Part shown: positions 24,878 to 34,127 of the stretch, piece by piece | Position numbering within the stretch: position 1 is the stretch's first letter | Layout: each line of letters opens with the position of its first letter | Assembly: GCA_944326695.1 (NCBI GenBank) | Contig: CALVEZ010000006.1 | Location: forward strand, 1 to 64,000 | DNA: 64,000 nt | Reading direction: 5' to 3' | From: Candidatus Bilophila faecipullorum | Lineage (GTDB): Bacteria > Desulfobacterota > Desulfovibrionia > Desulfovibrionales > Desulfovibrionaceae | Position numbers and translations under genes: made by a program | The notes under the pieces: generated by a model | The model's input: only the letters and a program-made list of their open reading frames with translations | The model's database searches: none | Told to the model about the DNA's origin: nothing

Positions 24878-26242
24878 ATGAAACGGTTTGCATGGAGTGT
24901 TTTTGCGTGCGGGCTCATCGCATGTGTGGTTTATCTCATGGGTGGTTTTGAAAGCCTCGCCGCCAACCCCGGAACGCCCGGCGCCGCCGTTCCCGGCGAT
25001 CCCACCAAAGCCTACATCACCCTCGGCATTCTGGTGGTGGCCGCAATCATGTTCTTTACCGAGGTGGTGCCGCTGCCGGTTACCGCCCTGCTCGTGCCCG
25101 TCGCCCTTTCCGCCACGGGCGTGCTGACCTCGAAAGTGGCGTTCAGCTACTTCGGCGACAACACCGTTATCCTGTTCATGGCCATGTTCATCGTGGGCGA
25201 ATCCACCTTCGTGACCGGTTTCGCGGACATCGTGGGCAATACCGCGCTGAAGCTCTCCAAAGGCAATGAGCTTTTGCTGCTGCTCTTCTCGATGATCGCC
25301 GTGGGCGGCCTGTCCACCGTGCTCTCGAACACCGGTACGACCTGCGTAGCCGTGCCCATGATCATGGGTATGTGCGCCTCGGCCAAGATCGCCCCGAGCA
25401 AAATCCTCATCCCTGTGGCCTTCGCCTCCTCGCTCGGCGGCACGGCGACCCTCGTCGGCACGCCGCCCAACGGCATCGTCAACTCGGTCATGGAGCAGGT
25501 CGGCATCCAGCCCTTCGGCTTCTTCGAATTCGGCAAGTTCGGCCTCATCCTCTTTGCGGCGGGCATCCTCTACTACGCCCTTATCGGCCATCGTTTTCTG
25601 CCCAAGGATCGCGCCGGGGAAGATCACCTCTTCGGCTCCGAGCTCAAGGAACGCCGCACCAACAAGATGCCCTGGTCCATCGGTATTTTCGCCTTCGTGG
25701 TCGTGGCGATGGTGACGGGCATCCTGCCTCTGACCACCGCCGCCGTGCTCGGCGCCTGCCTTGTCGTCATCACCCGCTGCATGAGCATGAAGGAAGCCTT
25801 CGCCTGCGTCGACTGGGTGACCATCTTCCTTTTCGCGGGCATGTTGTCCATGTCCGCCGCCATGCAGAAGTCCGGCGCGGCCGCGCTCGTGGCCCATACC
25901 GTGGTTTCCCATGTCTCCGGGCCCTACATGCTGATGTTCGTCTCCTGCGCCCTGACCATGCTCATCACCAACTTCATGTCCAACACCGCGACCGCGGCGC
26001 TCATGGCACCGCTGGCCCTTCCCATCGCCGTGGGCGGCGGCGTTTCGCCCCTGCCGCTCATGATGGGCATCGCCATGTCCGCCTCGGCCTGCTTCCTGAC
26101 CCCCATTGCCACGCCTCCGAACACCATCGTCATGACCCCGGGCCGTTACACCTTCGTGGACTATATCAAGGCGGGCTGGATGCTCCAGCTTATCAGCCTC
26201 GTTCTCTGTGTAGTGATCATCCCCATGATCTGGCCCTTCTAA
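24878..26242 (+). CDS. DASS-family (SLC13) anion/dicarboxylate transporter
   Basis: 454 aa, about eleven to twelve membrane helices. The DASS family signature appears as repeated SNT-type sodium/carboxylate motifs: LSNTGTTCVAVP in the N-terminal half and MSNTATAALMAPLALP in the C-terminal half, plus GTPPNGIVNS and ATPPNTIVM, the matching loops. Family members import succinate, fumarate, malate, citrate or sulfate with Na+. Next to malic enzyme and fumarate reductase a C4-dicarboxylate substrate is the best inference; sulfate is possible. GAAGAGGTG precedes the ATG. Confidence 0.9.
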   Translation: MKRFAWSVFACGLIACVVYLMGGFESLAANPGTPGAAVPGDPTKAYITLGILVVAAIMFFTEVVPLPVTALLVPVALSATGVLTSKVAFSYFGDNTVILFMAMFIVGESTFVTGFADIVGNTALKLSKGNELLLLLFSMIAVGGLSTVLSNTGTTCVAVPMIMGMCASAKIAPSKILIPVAFASSLGGTATLVGTPPNGIVNSVMEQVGIQPFGFFEFGKFGLILFAAGILYYALIGHRFLPKDRAGEDHLFGSELKERRTNKMPWSIGIFAFVVVAMVTGILPLTTAAVLGACLVVITRCMSMKEAFACVDWVTIFLFAGMLSMSAAMQKSGAAALVAHTVVSHVSGPYMLMFVSCALTMLITNFMSNTATAALMAPLALPIAVGGGVSPLPLMMGIAMSASACFLTPIATPPNTIVMTPGRYTFVDYIKAGWMLQLISLVLCVVIIPMIWPF

Positions 26243-26756
26243 GCGCCCACGCCTGACGCTCCCGACCCAACCGGGAACGCCATATTCTCCTCCCCTTCAA
26301 CCGGCATTCCCCTGGTCGACCTGTGTCGCCGGGGGAATACCTCGTTTTGAGGGCTGTGCAGCGGCTGGTATCCGGCGATGACGCCGCCACCGGCGTTGGA
26401 GGGAGGGCGGCTGTGGGCGGCAACATTGTTGTCGTCAGGCGTACCGAAGGGAGAGGGGAGGGCTGCCTCCGGCTTTCGTCGGCCTTTTTTCAGGCATTGC
26501 CCACGGGCGGAGACTTGCGGAAAAGCGGGGATGCGGATGGCTGCCGATGGCGGAAAAAGGGCGGGTTTGTGGTGCGTTTCAGGACGAACCGCGTTTTTTT
26601 CGGGCGGTGGAGGCGCTTCCGTTCTCACAGAGCCGTGCCTTTCGAGGGAACGGGGACTTTCTGGAACGGGATATTGTTCATGATGGCGCGCATTATGCAG
26701 AAAGCATGATCCAATGGAATGATTCGAAGTCTGGAACCACGTACAAGGAGCGATGT
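26243..26756. other. Intergenic stretch without a supported gene
   Basis: 514 bp. ATTCCCC and GGGGAAT arms at about 26306-26340, followed by a short T run, could end transcription of the transporter. AAGGAG at 26744 is the ribosome site of the PreA-like gene. The middle holds GC-rich sequence in which I see no gene, RNA or repeat. Confidence 0.5.
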
Positions 26757-27953
26757 ATGCAGACGACGCTGTCCATGACTGTGGCGGGCGTGCGCTATCC
26801 CAATCCTTTCGTATTGGCTTCGGCGCCTCCTACCGCTTCCCGCGAGATGATCGAGAGGGCTTTTGACGCGGGATGGGGCGGCGCGGTCATCAAGACGCTC
26901 GCGCAGGAGGAGCCGGACGGCTTGCGTGACGTCAGCCCGCGCATTCAGGGCGTGCGGTCGCGGGGCAGGCTCATGGGGTTTACGAATATCGAGCTGGGAA
27001 CCCGGAAGACCGTGGACGACTGGCTGGAGGCGATAGCGGCCATCAAGCGCAAGTATCCCGACCGGGTGCTGATCGCGAGCCTTCTTTACGGGGGGGCTCC
27101 CATCGAGAAGCAGTGGCGGGAGGTTCCCGCGCTGTGCGCGCAGGCCGGGGCGGACGCGCTGGAACTGAATTTTTCCTGCCCGCACGGCGGTGCGGAGTTG
27201 GGCGGACTGGCCGAGATTGGCACGCACCCCGATCTCATGGCCGAGGTACTCGGGTGGGTGCGGGCGAGCACCAGCCTGCCCGTTTATGTGAAGCTTCCGC
27301 CCGTAAGTGATGTGGTCGCGGGGGCCCTGACCTGCCGGAACGGGGGCGCGGACGGCATTTCGGCCATCAATACGGTCAGCTCCATTCCCGGAGTGGACGT
27401 GGAAACCTTCCGTCCGCTGCTGAACGTCAACGGTTGCAGCGCCTTCGGGGGGCTGTCGGGTCGGATGATCAAGCCGTTGGCGCTGCGTTGCGTGGCACAG
27501 ATAGCCCGGACCACTGATCTGCCCGTCTCCGGCATCGGCGGCATCTACGAGTGGCGGGACGCCGTGGAATTTATGCTTCTCGGTGCGAGCACCGTGCAGG
27601 TCTGTTCCGCGGTCATGGAAAACGGCTACGGCATCATCGCTGATTTGTGCTCCGGCCTTGCGGGTTACCTCGAACGCAAGGGCATGGCCTCGCCCGCCGA
27701 GCTGGTGGGGCGCTCGCTGCCCTTCTTTGCCGCACACGGCAGCCTTGATCGCGGCGTAAAGGTCGTTGCCGAGGTCGAGCGGGTGAGCTGCCGCCGCTGC
27801 GGGAAGTGCGTGGTTTCCTGCCGGGATGGTGGCTATCAGGCCATAGCCGCCGACGCCGAAGGCTTTCCCGTGGTAGATACCGCCCGCTGCGACGGTTGCG
27901 GGCTGTGCGCGCAGATTTGCCCCTTTGAGAGCATGGCGCTGCGCCGGGTGTGA
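26757..27953 (+). CDS. PreA-like dihydropyrimidine/dihydroorotate dehydrogenase with ferredoxin domain
   Basis: 398 aa from the ATG at 26757 (AAGGAG). The first 300 residues are a DHOD-type FMN barrel: PFVLASAPPTASREMI, ELNFSCPHGG, YVKLPPVSDV, GISAINTVSS, GIGGIYEWRDAVEF. The C-terminus adds two [4Fe-4S] motifs CRRCGKCVVSCRDGG and CDGCGLCAQICPF. This matches PreA, the subunit of NAD-dependent dihydropyrimidine dehydrogenase, which reduces uracil and thymine with PreT. No preT is adjacent, so it might work with another electron donor or on another substrate. Confidence 0.85.
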   Translation: MQTTLSMTVAGVRYPNPFVLASAPPTASREMIERAFDAGWGGAVIKTLAQEEPDGLRDVSPRIQGVRSRGRLMGFTNIELGTRKTVDDWLEAIAAIKRKYPDRVLIASLLYGGAPIEKQWREVPALCAQAGADALELNFSCPHGGAELGGLAEIGTHPDLMAEVLGWVRASTSLPVYVKLPPVSDVVAGALTCRNGGADGISAINTVSSIPGVDVETFRPLLNVNGCSAFGGLSGRMIKPLALRCVAQIARTTDLPVSGIGGIYEWRDAVEFMLLGASTVQVCSAVMENGYGIIADLCSGLAGYLERKGMASPAELVGRSLPFFAAHGSLDRGVKVVAEVERVSCRRCGKCVVSCRDGGYQAIAADAEGFPVVDTARCDGCGLCAQICPFESMALRRV

Positions 27954-28002
27954 CGCGACCTCTTCCTCCGGCAAAGAAAAGGAGCCTCGTTCGGCAAGGA
28001 AC

Positions 28003-28206
28003 GGGGCTCCTCTACGTGCGGGGAAAAGTGAGCAGCGTTGTGGCGATGGCCGCGCGCCGTTATGGGGTTCCTCCACGTGCCGGGAAACGCACACAGACCG
28101 CTGGCGTCCATGATTTCGGTTTCCGGGATTCCTCCGTGTGCGGGGAAACTTGCCCATAATGGTCGCGGGAATGATGGCATGGGACCCCTCCGCGTGCGGG
28201 GGAAAG
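28003..28206 (+). CRISPR. Short degenerate CRISPR-like array (type I-E-like repeat), no cas genes
   Basis: Four related units of about 26-28 nt at 28003, 28064, 28125 and 28181: each has a TCCTCC-like left half, an ACGTGC/GTGTGC/GCGTGC centre and CGGGGAAA or a near variant at the right. Start-to-start distances are 61, 61 and 56 nt, so spacers would be about 30-35 nt, as in type I-E arrays. Spacers are unrelated to each other. Repeats differ at several positions, so the array looks decayed. It begins 50 bp after the PreA-like gene. No cas gene lies in the window. Confidence 0.55.
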
Positions 28207-28309
28207 GCGGGCGTCCGCCCCTCATCCCGGCGTCGTGCGCGGCTCGGGAAAGGCGCCGGAAAATCCGAAGGACTCTGCCCTCCGGGTGGTTTCCCTTGTC
28301 CGCGCGTGC

Positions 28310-30211
28310 CTACAGTCCCAGCCGTTCCCGCCAGCGGGGAAGCGACGGATCGAGGGCGAGGTAGTCCGGGGGCAAATCCGGGGCCTTGGGCGCGGCAAGG
28401 GCGGCGGCCACGTCCTCGGGCGTGCGCACGGTGACGACGCCGGGCAGCCCCTGCAAGGGGCAGAGGTCCACGTCGTCCTCGGCGGCCTGCACCAGCACGG
28501 GGAGCCTGCGGAAGGCGGCTTCGAGCGCCACGGTGGTGGAGTTGGAAGCCCAGACCGCCGTCCCCGGCGTCAGGAAGTTGCCGATGGCCCCGTCCACGAT
28601 TTTGGGGGGCTCGGCGTTGCCGTAGAGGTTTTTCAGCCGCCCGTCCACGGGGAGGTAAGGATGCGGCTTGACGATGACCTCCCAGCCGTCCAGCAGCCCG
28701 GCCTTGGCCGAGGCGGCCAGCGTCGCCAGATGGGCGTCGGTTTCGTCCGCGAAGAAGCTGGTGACCACGAGCAGGCGCGTGGATTTGACCTCCGGCGCGG
28801 CTTCTTCCCCGGCCTTGGGCGCGAGATAGAGATAGCGCAGGGCCTCCACCAGCGCGGCACGCTCTTCGGGCATGTGCCCGACGAGCAGGGCGTCGCGCGC
28901 GCCGGTCCCGTTGCACAGCCACAATTCGGGCATGGCGCGGCGGCAGGCCGGATCGTCGATCATGCGCGGATCATCGAAATAACGGAAGTCCGTGGGACGC
29001 ACCGTCGAGTGCTGCGCGCCGTAGACCGGTCCGGCTTCGGCGTCGTGCATGGACTGGCACAGCATCCTCTCCCACGGGCAGTTTTCCTGCGGAAAGGTGG
29101 TCCAGTCCTGCGGCCCGGCCCATTGTGCGTAGCGCCGGAAGGCTTCGCGCATAAGGCAGCGCTCCAGCGCGCGCCAACCCCGCGTGGAATCCTCCCAGTT
29201 GCGGCGCAACACGGGCCAGAGGTCCATCCGCGAGCCCGGGAAGCGGAACAGTTCCCGGACTTCCGGCTCCACGGCCCGGCTGGAGACGAGGAGCTTGCCG
29301 AAGCGGACGAGGCTTTTCCAGATGTCCCCGGCGGTAAGAAATTCTTCAAGGAAATGGAAGGACGCGCCGTCCCGTCCGTTCTCGCGGAAACGGTCGCGCA
29401 GCTTCACGGCCTCCGGGAAGGAGCATTGCGGGGCCGGGAAATAGATGAAGACCCAGTTGACCCGGTGAGCCTCCCCCTCGGCGGGCGCGAGGGCGTCGTG
29501 GAGCTTTTCCCAGTAGCGCGAGCGGAAACGGCCGTTTTTGGCCGCGGCCATGTCGATGTTGGGGAAATAGGTAACGATGCTCGCGGGCTTCGTCCCTTCC
29601 GGCAGGACGGGGCGGGGGACGTGCGTGCGCGGCAGGCGTCGGCGCACGATCCACAGCCATGCCGGAAAACGCAGCAGGGCCTTGGCCGGGGCCGGAAGGC
29701 GGTAATAGAGGGCCTTGAGGCGGTTCTTGAGGCCGGAGGGCTGGGGTTCACCGTCCGGGAGGACGTGGAGGACGAAGGAACGCCCCGTCTCCTTGCAGAA
29801 GCGGGAAAGCACGTCCTCCATCCACGGATCGGTCCCGGCGGGCTTGCAGACTTCCAGACGGGTGACGCCCCTTTCTTCCATGAGCTTTTCAAGCGCCCGG
29901 AGTTTCAGGGCCGGGAAAAGGTTGTGCGTCACTTTGGGGTGCTTTTCCACCAGTGTGGAGCACCACCACATGGACAGGTTGTCCCCGGCCCGCAAATGCT
30001 CTTCCAGAAGCTTGCCCTGCACACGCACGCAGCCGGTTTCGTAGGTCCACGCGGCCAGCTCGTCGCGGATGGGCAGCAGCCGTTCGTTCAGCTCGACGGG
30101 GATGGAAATCCGCCCGTCCGGGACGCTGCCCTTGTCCCATACCGCCACCAGCGCGTCGGAAGCCGCGCCGTCGGGAAGCTCCGCGTTGTTCAGGAGAATC
30201 AGGGTGCTCAT
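28310..30211 (-). CDS. Large surface-carbohydrate biosynthesis protein, possible glycosyltransferase
   Basis: 633 aa, soluble, no signal peptide. I do not recognise a named gene. It resembles the large surface carbohydrate biosynthesis proteins annotated in Leptospira LPS loci (TIGR04326-like, from memory). The C-terminal third looks like a GT-B donor domain: WEVIVKPHPYLPVDGR, then WASNSTTVALEAAFRRLPVL, as in polysialyl- or CDP-glycerol-type transferases. A middle part has WNFVFIY-like and ENCPWE segments of unknown role. AAGGA precedes the ATG. It lies on the same strand as the sugar genes at 34-39 kb but is separated from them by thiL and the helicase. Confidence 0.6.
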   Translation of the reverse strand: MSTLILLNNAELPDGAASDALVAVWDKGSVPDGRISIPVELNERLLPIRDELAAWTYETGCVRVQGKLLEEHLRAGDNLSMWWCSTLVEKHPKVTHNLFPALKLRALEKLMEERGVTRLEVCKPAGTDPWMEDVLSRFCKETGRSFVLHVLPDGEPQPSGLKNRLKALYYRLPAPAKALLRFPAWLWIVRRRLPRTHVPRPVLPEGTKPASIVTYFPNIDMAAAKNGRFRSRYWEKLHDALAPAEGEAHRVNWVFIYFPAPQCSFPEAVKLRDRFRENGRDGASFHFLEEFLTAGDIWKSLVRFGKLLVSSRAVEPEVRELFRFPGSRMDLWPVLRRNWEDSTRGWRALERCLMREAFRRYAQWAGPQDWTTFPQENCPWERMLCQSMHDAEAGPVYGAQHSTVRPTDFRYFDDPRMIDDPACRRAMPELWLCNGTGARDALLVGHMPEERAALVEALRYLYLAPKAGEEAAPEVKSTRLLVVTSFFADETDAHLATLAASAKAGLLDGWEVIVKPHPYLPVDGRLKNLYGNAEPPKIVDGAIGNFLTPGTAVWASNSTTVALEAAFRRLPVLVQAAEDDVDLCPLQGLPGVVTVRTPEDVAAALAAPKAPDLPPDYLALDPSLPRWRERLGL

Positions 30212-30461
30212 GGCCTATCCTTATAGGGGAATGAAAAGGACGTAGATTCGAAAAGGAAGGAGTGATTTTCCTACAAAGCGGGCCGCGTGTCCACCCGGAC
30301 GGCGCTTCTCCGCCCATGAGAGGCCTCCCCGCCGTTCCCTTTGCGGAAAGTCCGGAGACGGAGGCGGCCCCGCAGGGCGGGGTGCGTGTTTCGGCGTTTC
30401 TTCGGGCCTTGCGGCGGTACGGCGTCTTTTCCCGGAAAGGTTCTTCCTTCGCCCGCGCTGG

Positions 30462-31460
30462 CTATTGCGCGAAGTGATCGAAGCCGCCCGAGGCGGGCGC
30501 GCCGTCCACGCGGATCACGCCGTCGTCCGTGACGGTGCCGAGGAGCGTGGTTTCAGCGTTGGCGACCATGACCAGCGAGGCGGCCTCGGGCGCGCAGGTG
30601 CCGATGAGGGCGTAGTCCTCGCCCCCGAGGAAAGCGTGCCGTTTTCCGGCGGCCAGCGGATCGGCCTCGCCGCGCTCGCGCATGAAGCGCAGGATGTCGG
30701 GATGCGGCAGGGGAAGCCGGATGTCCGCGCCCTTGCCCGGGCCGACGAGCCGGGGCAGATCGCGGGCCAGCCCGTCCGACACGTCCATGAGCGCGAGGCG
30801 GCCCGCGCCGGGGTCATCGCTTTCGCGGATGAGGTCCGCCGCCAGACGGGAGAGGCGCATCCCCTCCTTGAGGCGGGGCAGGGGGCGCAGGTGCGCGTTG
30901 CAGGGGGCGGGCCAGTCCGCCAGCGCGTCGCGGCCCCGTTCTTCGAGCAGCATGAGCCCCGTGCGGGCAAGGCCGAGCCGTCCGATGAGAAAGATCACGT
31001 CCCCGGCTTGCGCCTCGCCCCGCAGGAGCGTCTTTTCCGCCTGTCCGAAGACGGTGGCGCAAAGGTGGATTTTCTCCGCGCGGGACAGATCGCCGCCAAC
31101 AAGGGGCGCACTGGCTTCGGCGGCGAGGGCGGCCATGCCCGCGCAGAGGCCGTCCACAAAGGCCATGTCCGCCCCGGGCGGCAGGGCGAGGCCCAGGGTA
31201 AAACCTGCGGGCCGCGCGCCGCTGGCCGCGAGATCGCTCAGATTGACCGCCAGCGCTTTCCAGCCGATGTCCTCGGGCGTGAAGTAGGCGCGCCGGAAAT
31301 GCACGTCTTCCATGAACATATCCGTGCTCACGCAGAGGGGGCCGCTGACGCCGAGCACGGCGCAGTCGTCGCCGCGCCCGAGGAGCACGTCGGGCCCTTC
31401 ATTGGGGAAATGCGAGGCGATGCGGGCGAGAACGTGATCTTCGGAAACGAGATCGGACAT
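30462..31460 (-). CDS. thiL: Thiamine-monophosphate kinase
   Basis: 332 aa. ThiL phosphorylates thiamine phosphate to thiamine diphosphate, the last step of the cofactor pathway. PurM-like fold features: GRGDDCAVLG and VSTDMFMEDVHFRR (Mg and phosphate sites), KALAVNLSDLAASGARP, LVGGDLSRAE, and the C-terminal DVSDGLARDL. The ATG abuts the helicase TGA stop codon (TGAATG), with GGAGG inside the helicase end, so expression is coupled. The 250 bp before the next gene holds no supported feature. Confidence 0.94.
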   Translation of the reverse strand: MSDLVSEDHVLARIASHFPNEGPDVLLGRGDDCAVLGVSGPLCVSTDMFMEDVHFRRAYFTPEDIGWKALAVNLSDLAASGARPAGFTLGLALPPGADMAFVDGLCAGMAALAAEASAPLVGGDLSRAEKIHLCATVFGQAEKTLLRGEAQAGDVIFLIGRLGLARTGLMLLEERGRDALADWPAPCNAHLRPLPRLKEGMRLSRLAADLIRESDDPGAGRLALMDVSDGLARDLPRLVGPGKGADIRLPLPHPDILRFMRERGEADPLAAGKRHAFLGGEDYALIGTCAPEAASLVMVANAETTLLGTVTDDGVIRVDGAPASGGFDHFAQ

Positions 31461-33689
31461 TCAATCCTCCAGAGTCAGAAAGGCGGTGAGGATGACCTTG
31501 AGGCCAAAGCCGGGGAAGTTGACCCGGCACTTGTCGGGTGGAAGCTGCTCCACGATCTTGCCGCGTCCGAAAACCTTGTGGCGGCAATAGCCGCAGCCCT
31601 TGCCGCCTTTGTCTCCCTGCGGCGCGGATGCGGCGGCTTCCGGGACGACGGGAGGCGGAAAGACGCCCTTGACCCGCCCGGCACCGGGGTTGACCAGTGC
31701 GCGCGGGGTTTCCGCCCGGGGCCGGGAGAAGGCCGGATCATCGGCAAAGGACGCGCTGCGCCGCGAGAGGCGGCCCGTATAGCCTTCCTGCCATTCCTCA
31801 AGGGCGGCGAAGGGGAGTTCCCGCACGAAAGGACTCGGAATAGCGGATTCGTTGCCGCCGTTCTGACGGTTGTAGAGCGTGGCGGGCACGGACAGCTCAA
31901 GGTCTTCGCGGGCCCGGGTACAGGCCACGTACATGAGGCGGCGTTCCTCCTCGAAATCCTCCGGGCGCACCAGCGCGTGCCGTGAGGGGAAGCGTTCTTC
32001 CACCAGATCGAGCACGATGACAGCGTCCCATTCCAGCCCCTTGGCCGAGTGGATGGTGGACAGGACCACCCGTTCGCCCTCGTCGTATTCGGCGGCTTCG
32101 TCCTCCGGCGTTTCGAGCGAGAGGTCTGCGACGAACTGTTCCAGATCGTTATAGGCCGAGGCGATGTGCGCCAGTTCGGAGAGCCCCTGCTGGCGGCGGG
32201 GCCAATCGTCCGGGAAAAGGGCCTGAAGCCGGGGGAGGTAGTGCTCGATGACCATTTCGATAAGCGCGGCGGGCGTCAGGTTGTGCTGGCGCAGCTTGTC
32301 GAGGAGCAGCATGTCCGACCAGAGGTCCGGGTATTTGACGCACGCCTTGCGCAGCGCGTCGAAATCGCCCTGCGCGGCCACCTGATAGATTTTCTGGGCC
32401 GTCTTGGTGCCCACGCCCTTGGAGAGCCCGGCCACGCGCTCGAAGGAGGGCATGTCGAGCGGGTTGATCGCCAGCCGCACGAAGGCCACCACGTCCTTGA
32501 CGTGCACGGCTTCGGTGTAGCGCAGGCCGCCGTACTTGCGGAACTTCACGCCTCGCTTGGAGAGCGCGACTTCAAGATGGTAGGACTGGTAGCCCGCCCG
32601 GAAGAGCACGGCGATTTCCTTGGCCTGATAGCGGTCGAGGAGCGCCTCCACGCGGTCGGCCACAAGGTTGGCCTGAGAAAGATCGCTCATGGGCCGCATG
32701 AGGCGCACGCGGGGCGTGGCGTCCGTGCGTTCCCTCCGCGTGAAAAGGTTTTTGTGGTAGCCCTCCGAAGCGGAGGCCAGCACCGCGTTGGCCACGTCGA
32801 GGATCGGCTGGGTCGAGCGGTAGTTCTCTTCCAGCCGGATGATCCGGGTATCGGGAAAGAGTTTCGGGAAATCGAGGATGTTGCGCACGTCCGCGCCCCG
32901 GAAGGCGTAGATGGACTGGGCGTCGTCGCCCACGGCCATGACGTTGCCGTTTTCCCCGGCCAGAAGGCGCACAAGGCGGGCCTGCACGCGGTTGGTGTCC
33001 TGATACTCGTCGACCATCAGGTAGCGGTAGCGTTCCCGGAAGAGCGGGGCCAGCCCTTCGCGCCCCGTTTCGGGATCGCCGCGCAGCAGGTCTTCCAGCT
33101 CGAAGAGCAGATCGTCGTAGTCGAGCAGCCCGTGCCTGCGCCTGTAGGCGCGGTAGGCCGCGTCGATCTCCGCGAGGGCGTCGGCGTGGGGGAGCAGGTG
33201 CGGCGCTTCGCGCTGGAGCACGTCTCCGATGGCGATTTCCTTGTTGCGGGCCTTGCTGAGCAGGCCGATGACGGTCTGGATTTTCGGAAAGGAGCGGTCC
33301 CCCTTGCCGATTTTCAGGCGTTCCTTGCACTGCTGGATGGCGGAGGCGCTGTCCGCGGAATCCATGACCGTGACGGGGCCTTCCGCCCATGCCGGGCGGT
33401 ACTGGCGCAGCGCGGCGAAGGCGAAACCGTGGAAGGTGCCGCCGTTCACCCCGCCGAGGCTGTAGCCGAGCAGATCGGCGGCCCGGAGGAGCATTTCCCG
33501 GCTGGCCTTGCGGGTGAAGGTCAACAGGAGCATGGAACTTGGCGGAACGCCCTGTTCGGCCAGCCACGCCAGACGGTGGACGATGGTGCGCGTCTTGCCG
33601 CTGCCCGCGCCCGCGATGACCAGAACAGGGCCGTCCGGTGCGGTCACGGCCTCAAGCTGGGCCGGGTTCAACGTCGAAATGTCTATCAA
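31461..33689 (-). CDS. UvrD/PcrA/Rep-type 3'-5' DNA helicase
   Basis: 742 aa superfamily 1A helicase. Motif I GAGSGKT near the N-terminus, LLTFTRKASREML, VDEYQDTN (motif II), VGDDAQSIYAFRGAD (motif III), LEENYRS (motif IV), STIHSAKGLEWDAV (motif V), VACTRARE (motif VI). A zinc-free C-terminal tail with CGYCRHKVFGRGKIVEQ may contact RNA polymerase or other partners as in PcrA. The best start is TTG at 33689 because GGAGG lies eight bases upstream; no ATG fits. That GGAGG is part of a family B repeat. Followed by thiL without a gap. Confidence 0.92.
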   Translation of the reverse strand: MIDISTLNPAQLEAVTAPDGPVLVIAGAGSGKTRTIVHRLAWLAEQGVPPSSMLLLTFTRKASREMLLRAADLLGYSLGGVNGGTFHGFAFAALRQYRPAWAEGPVTVMDSADSASAIQQCKERLKIGKGDRSFPKIQTVIGLLSKARNKEIAIGDVLQREAPHLLPHADALAEIDAAYRAYRRRHGLLDYDDLLFELEDLLRGDPETGREGLAPLFRERYRYLMVDEYQDTNRVQARLVRLLAGENGNVMAVGDDAQSIYAFRGADVRNILDFPKLFPDTRIIRLEENYRSTQPILDVANAVLASASEGYHKNLFTRRERTDATPRVRLMRPMSDLSQANLVADRVEALLDRYQAKEIAVLFRAGYQSYHLEVALSKRGVKFRKYGGLRYTEAVHVKDVVAFVRLAINPLDMPSFERVAGLSKGVGTKTAQKIYQVAAQGDFDALRKACVKYPDLWSDMLLLDKLRQHNLTPAALIEMVIEHYLPRLQALFPDDWPRRQQGLSELAHIASAYNDLEQFVADLSLETPEDEAAEYDEGERVVLSTIHSAKGLEWDAVIVLDLVEERFPSRHALVRPEDFEEERRLMYVACTRAREDLELSVPATLYNRQNGGNESAIPSPFVRELPFAALEEWQEGYTGRLSRRSASFADDPAFSRPRAETPRALVNPGAGRVKGVFPPPVVPEAAASAPQGDKGGKGCGYCRHKVFGRGKIVEQLPPDKCRVNFPGFGLKVILTAFLTLED

Positions 33690-33692
33690 GGG

Positions 33693-33757
33693 ATATGCCT
33701 CCGGCGGCAAGGGGACGCCCCCTTGCCCCCCCTGCCCGGGGGGAATCGCGCTGCGTG
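33693..33757 (+). repeat. Family B repeat, shortened copy 3 (supplies the helicase ribosome site)
   Basis: GCCTCCGGCGGCAAGGGG followed by a GGGG/CCCC-rich part that has lost the second hairpin's clean pairing. It lies tail-to-start against the minus-strand helicase gene: the complement of CCTCC is the Shine-Dalgarno site for its TTG start. Confidence 0.75.
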
Positions 33758-34127
33758 CGATGCCCGCAAGGCTCGCAAGCTCGCCCAAGGGGCACGGCTT
33801 TGCCGCCCTTTGGGTCGAATTTCCCCCGGACCGCCTCAGGGCGAGCGCACCCGTCCCTTGCGGAAGGGCCGCTCCCGCCGCAAGACGTTCGGGAGGACGC
33901 AGAAATGTTTTTTAACAATAAGCTCTTATCGGTGAAAGACAACTTTTTTGCTAACACCGGCAGGAAGGAAAGGCTTCCTGCGGGGATTTTTCCGCTTTTC
34001 CGGTTCCGTTTCTTCTCTTGGCCGGGGGCACCGCTCGCCGCTTCTCCCGTACCGGAAAAGCCCCGTGAAACAAGCTTTCGCGCTGCCCGCCTCCAAAGCA
34101 TCCTTCTTCCGGTCAGCCTTACCCGGG

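Noticed and set aside
26625..28922. 765-codon open frame on the minus strand across the first CRISPR-like cluster
   Set aside because: It runs antisense through the PreA-like gene, through the repeats and out of frame through the surface-carbohydrate gene; Arg/Ala-rich nonsense composition.
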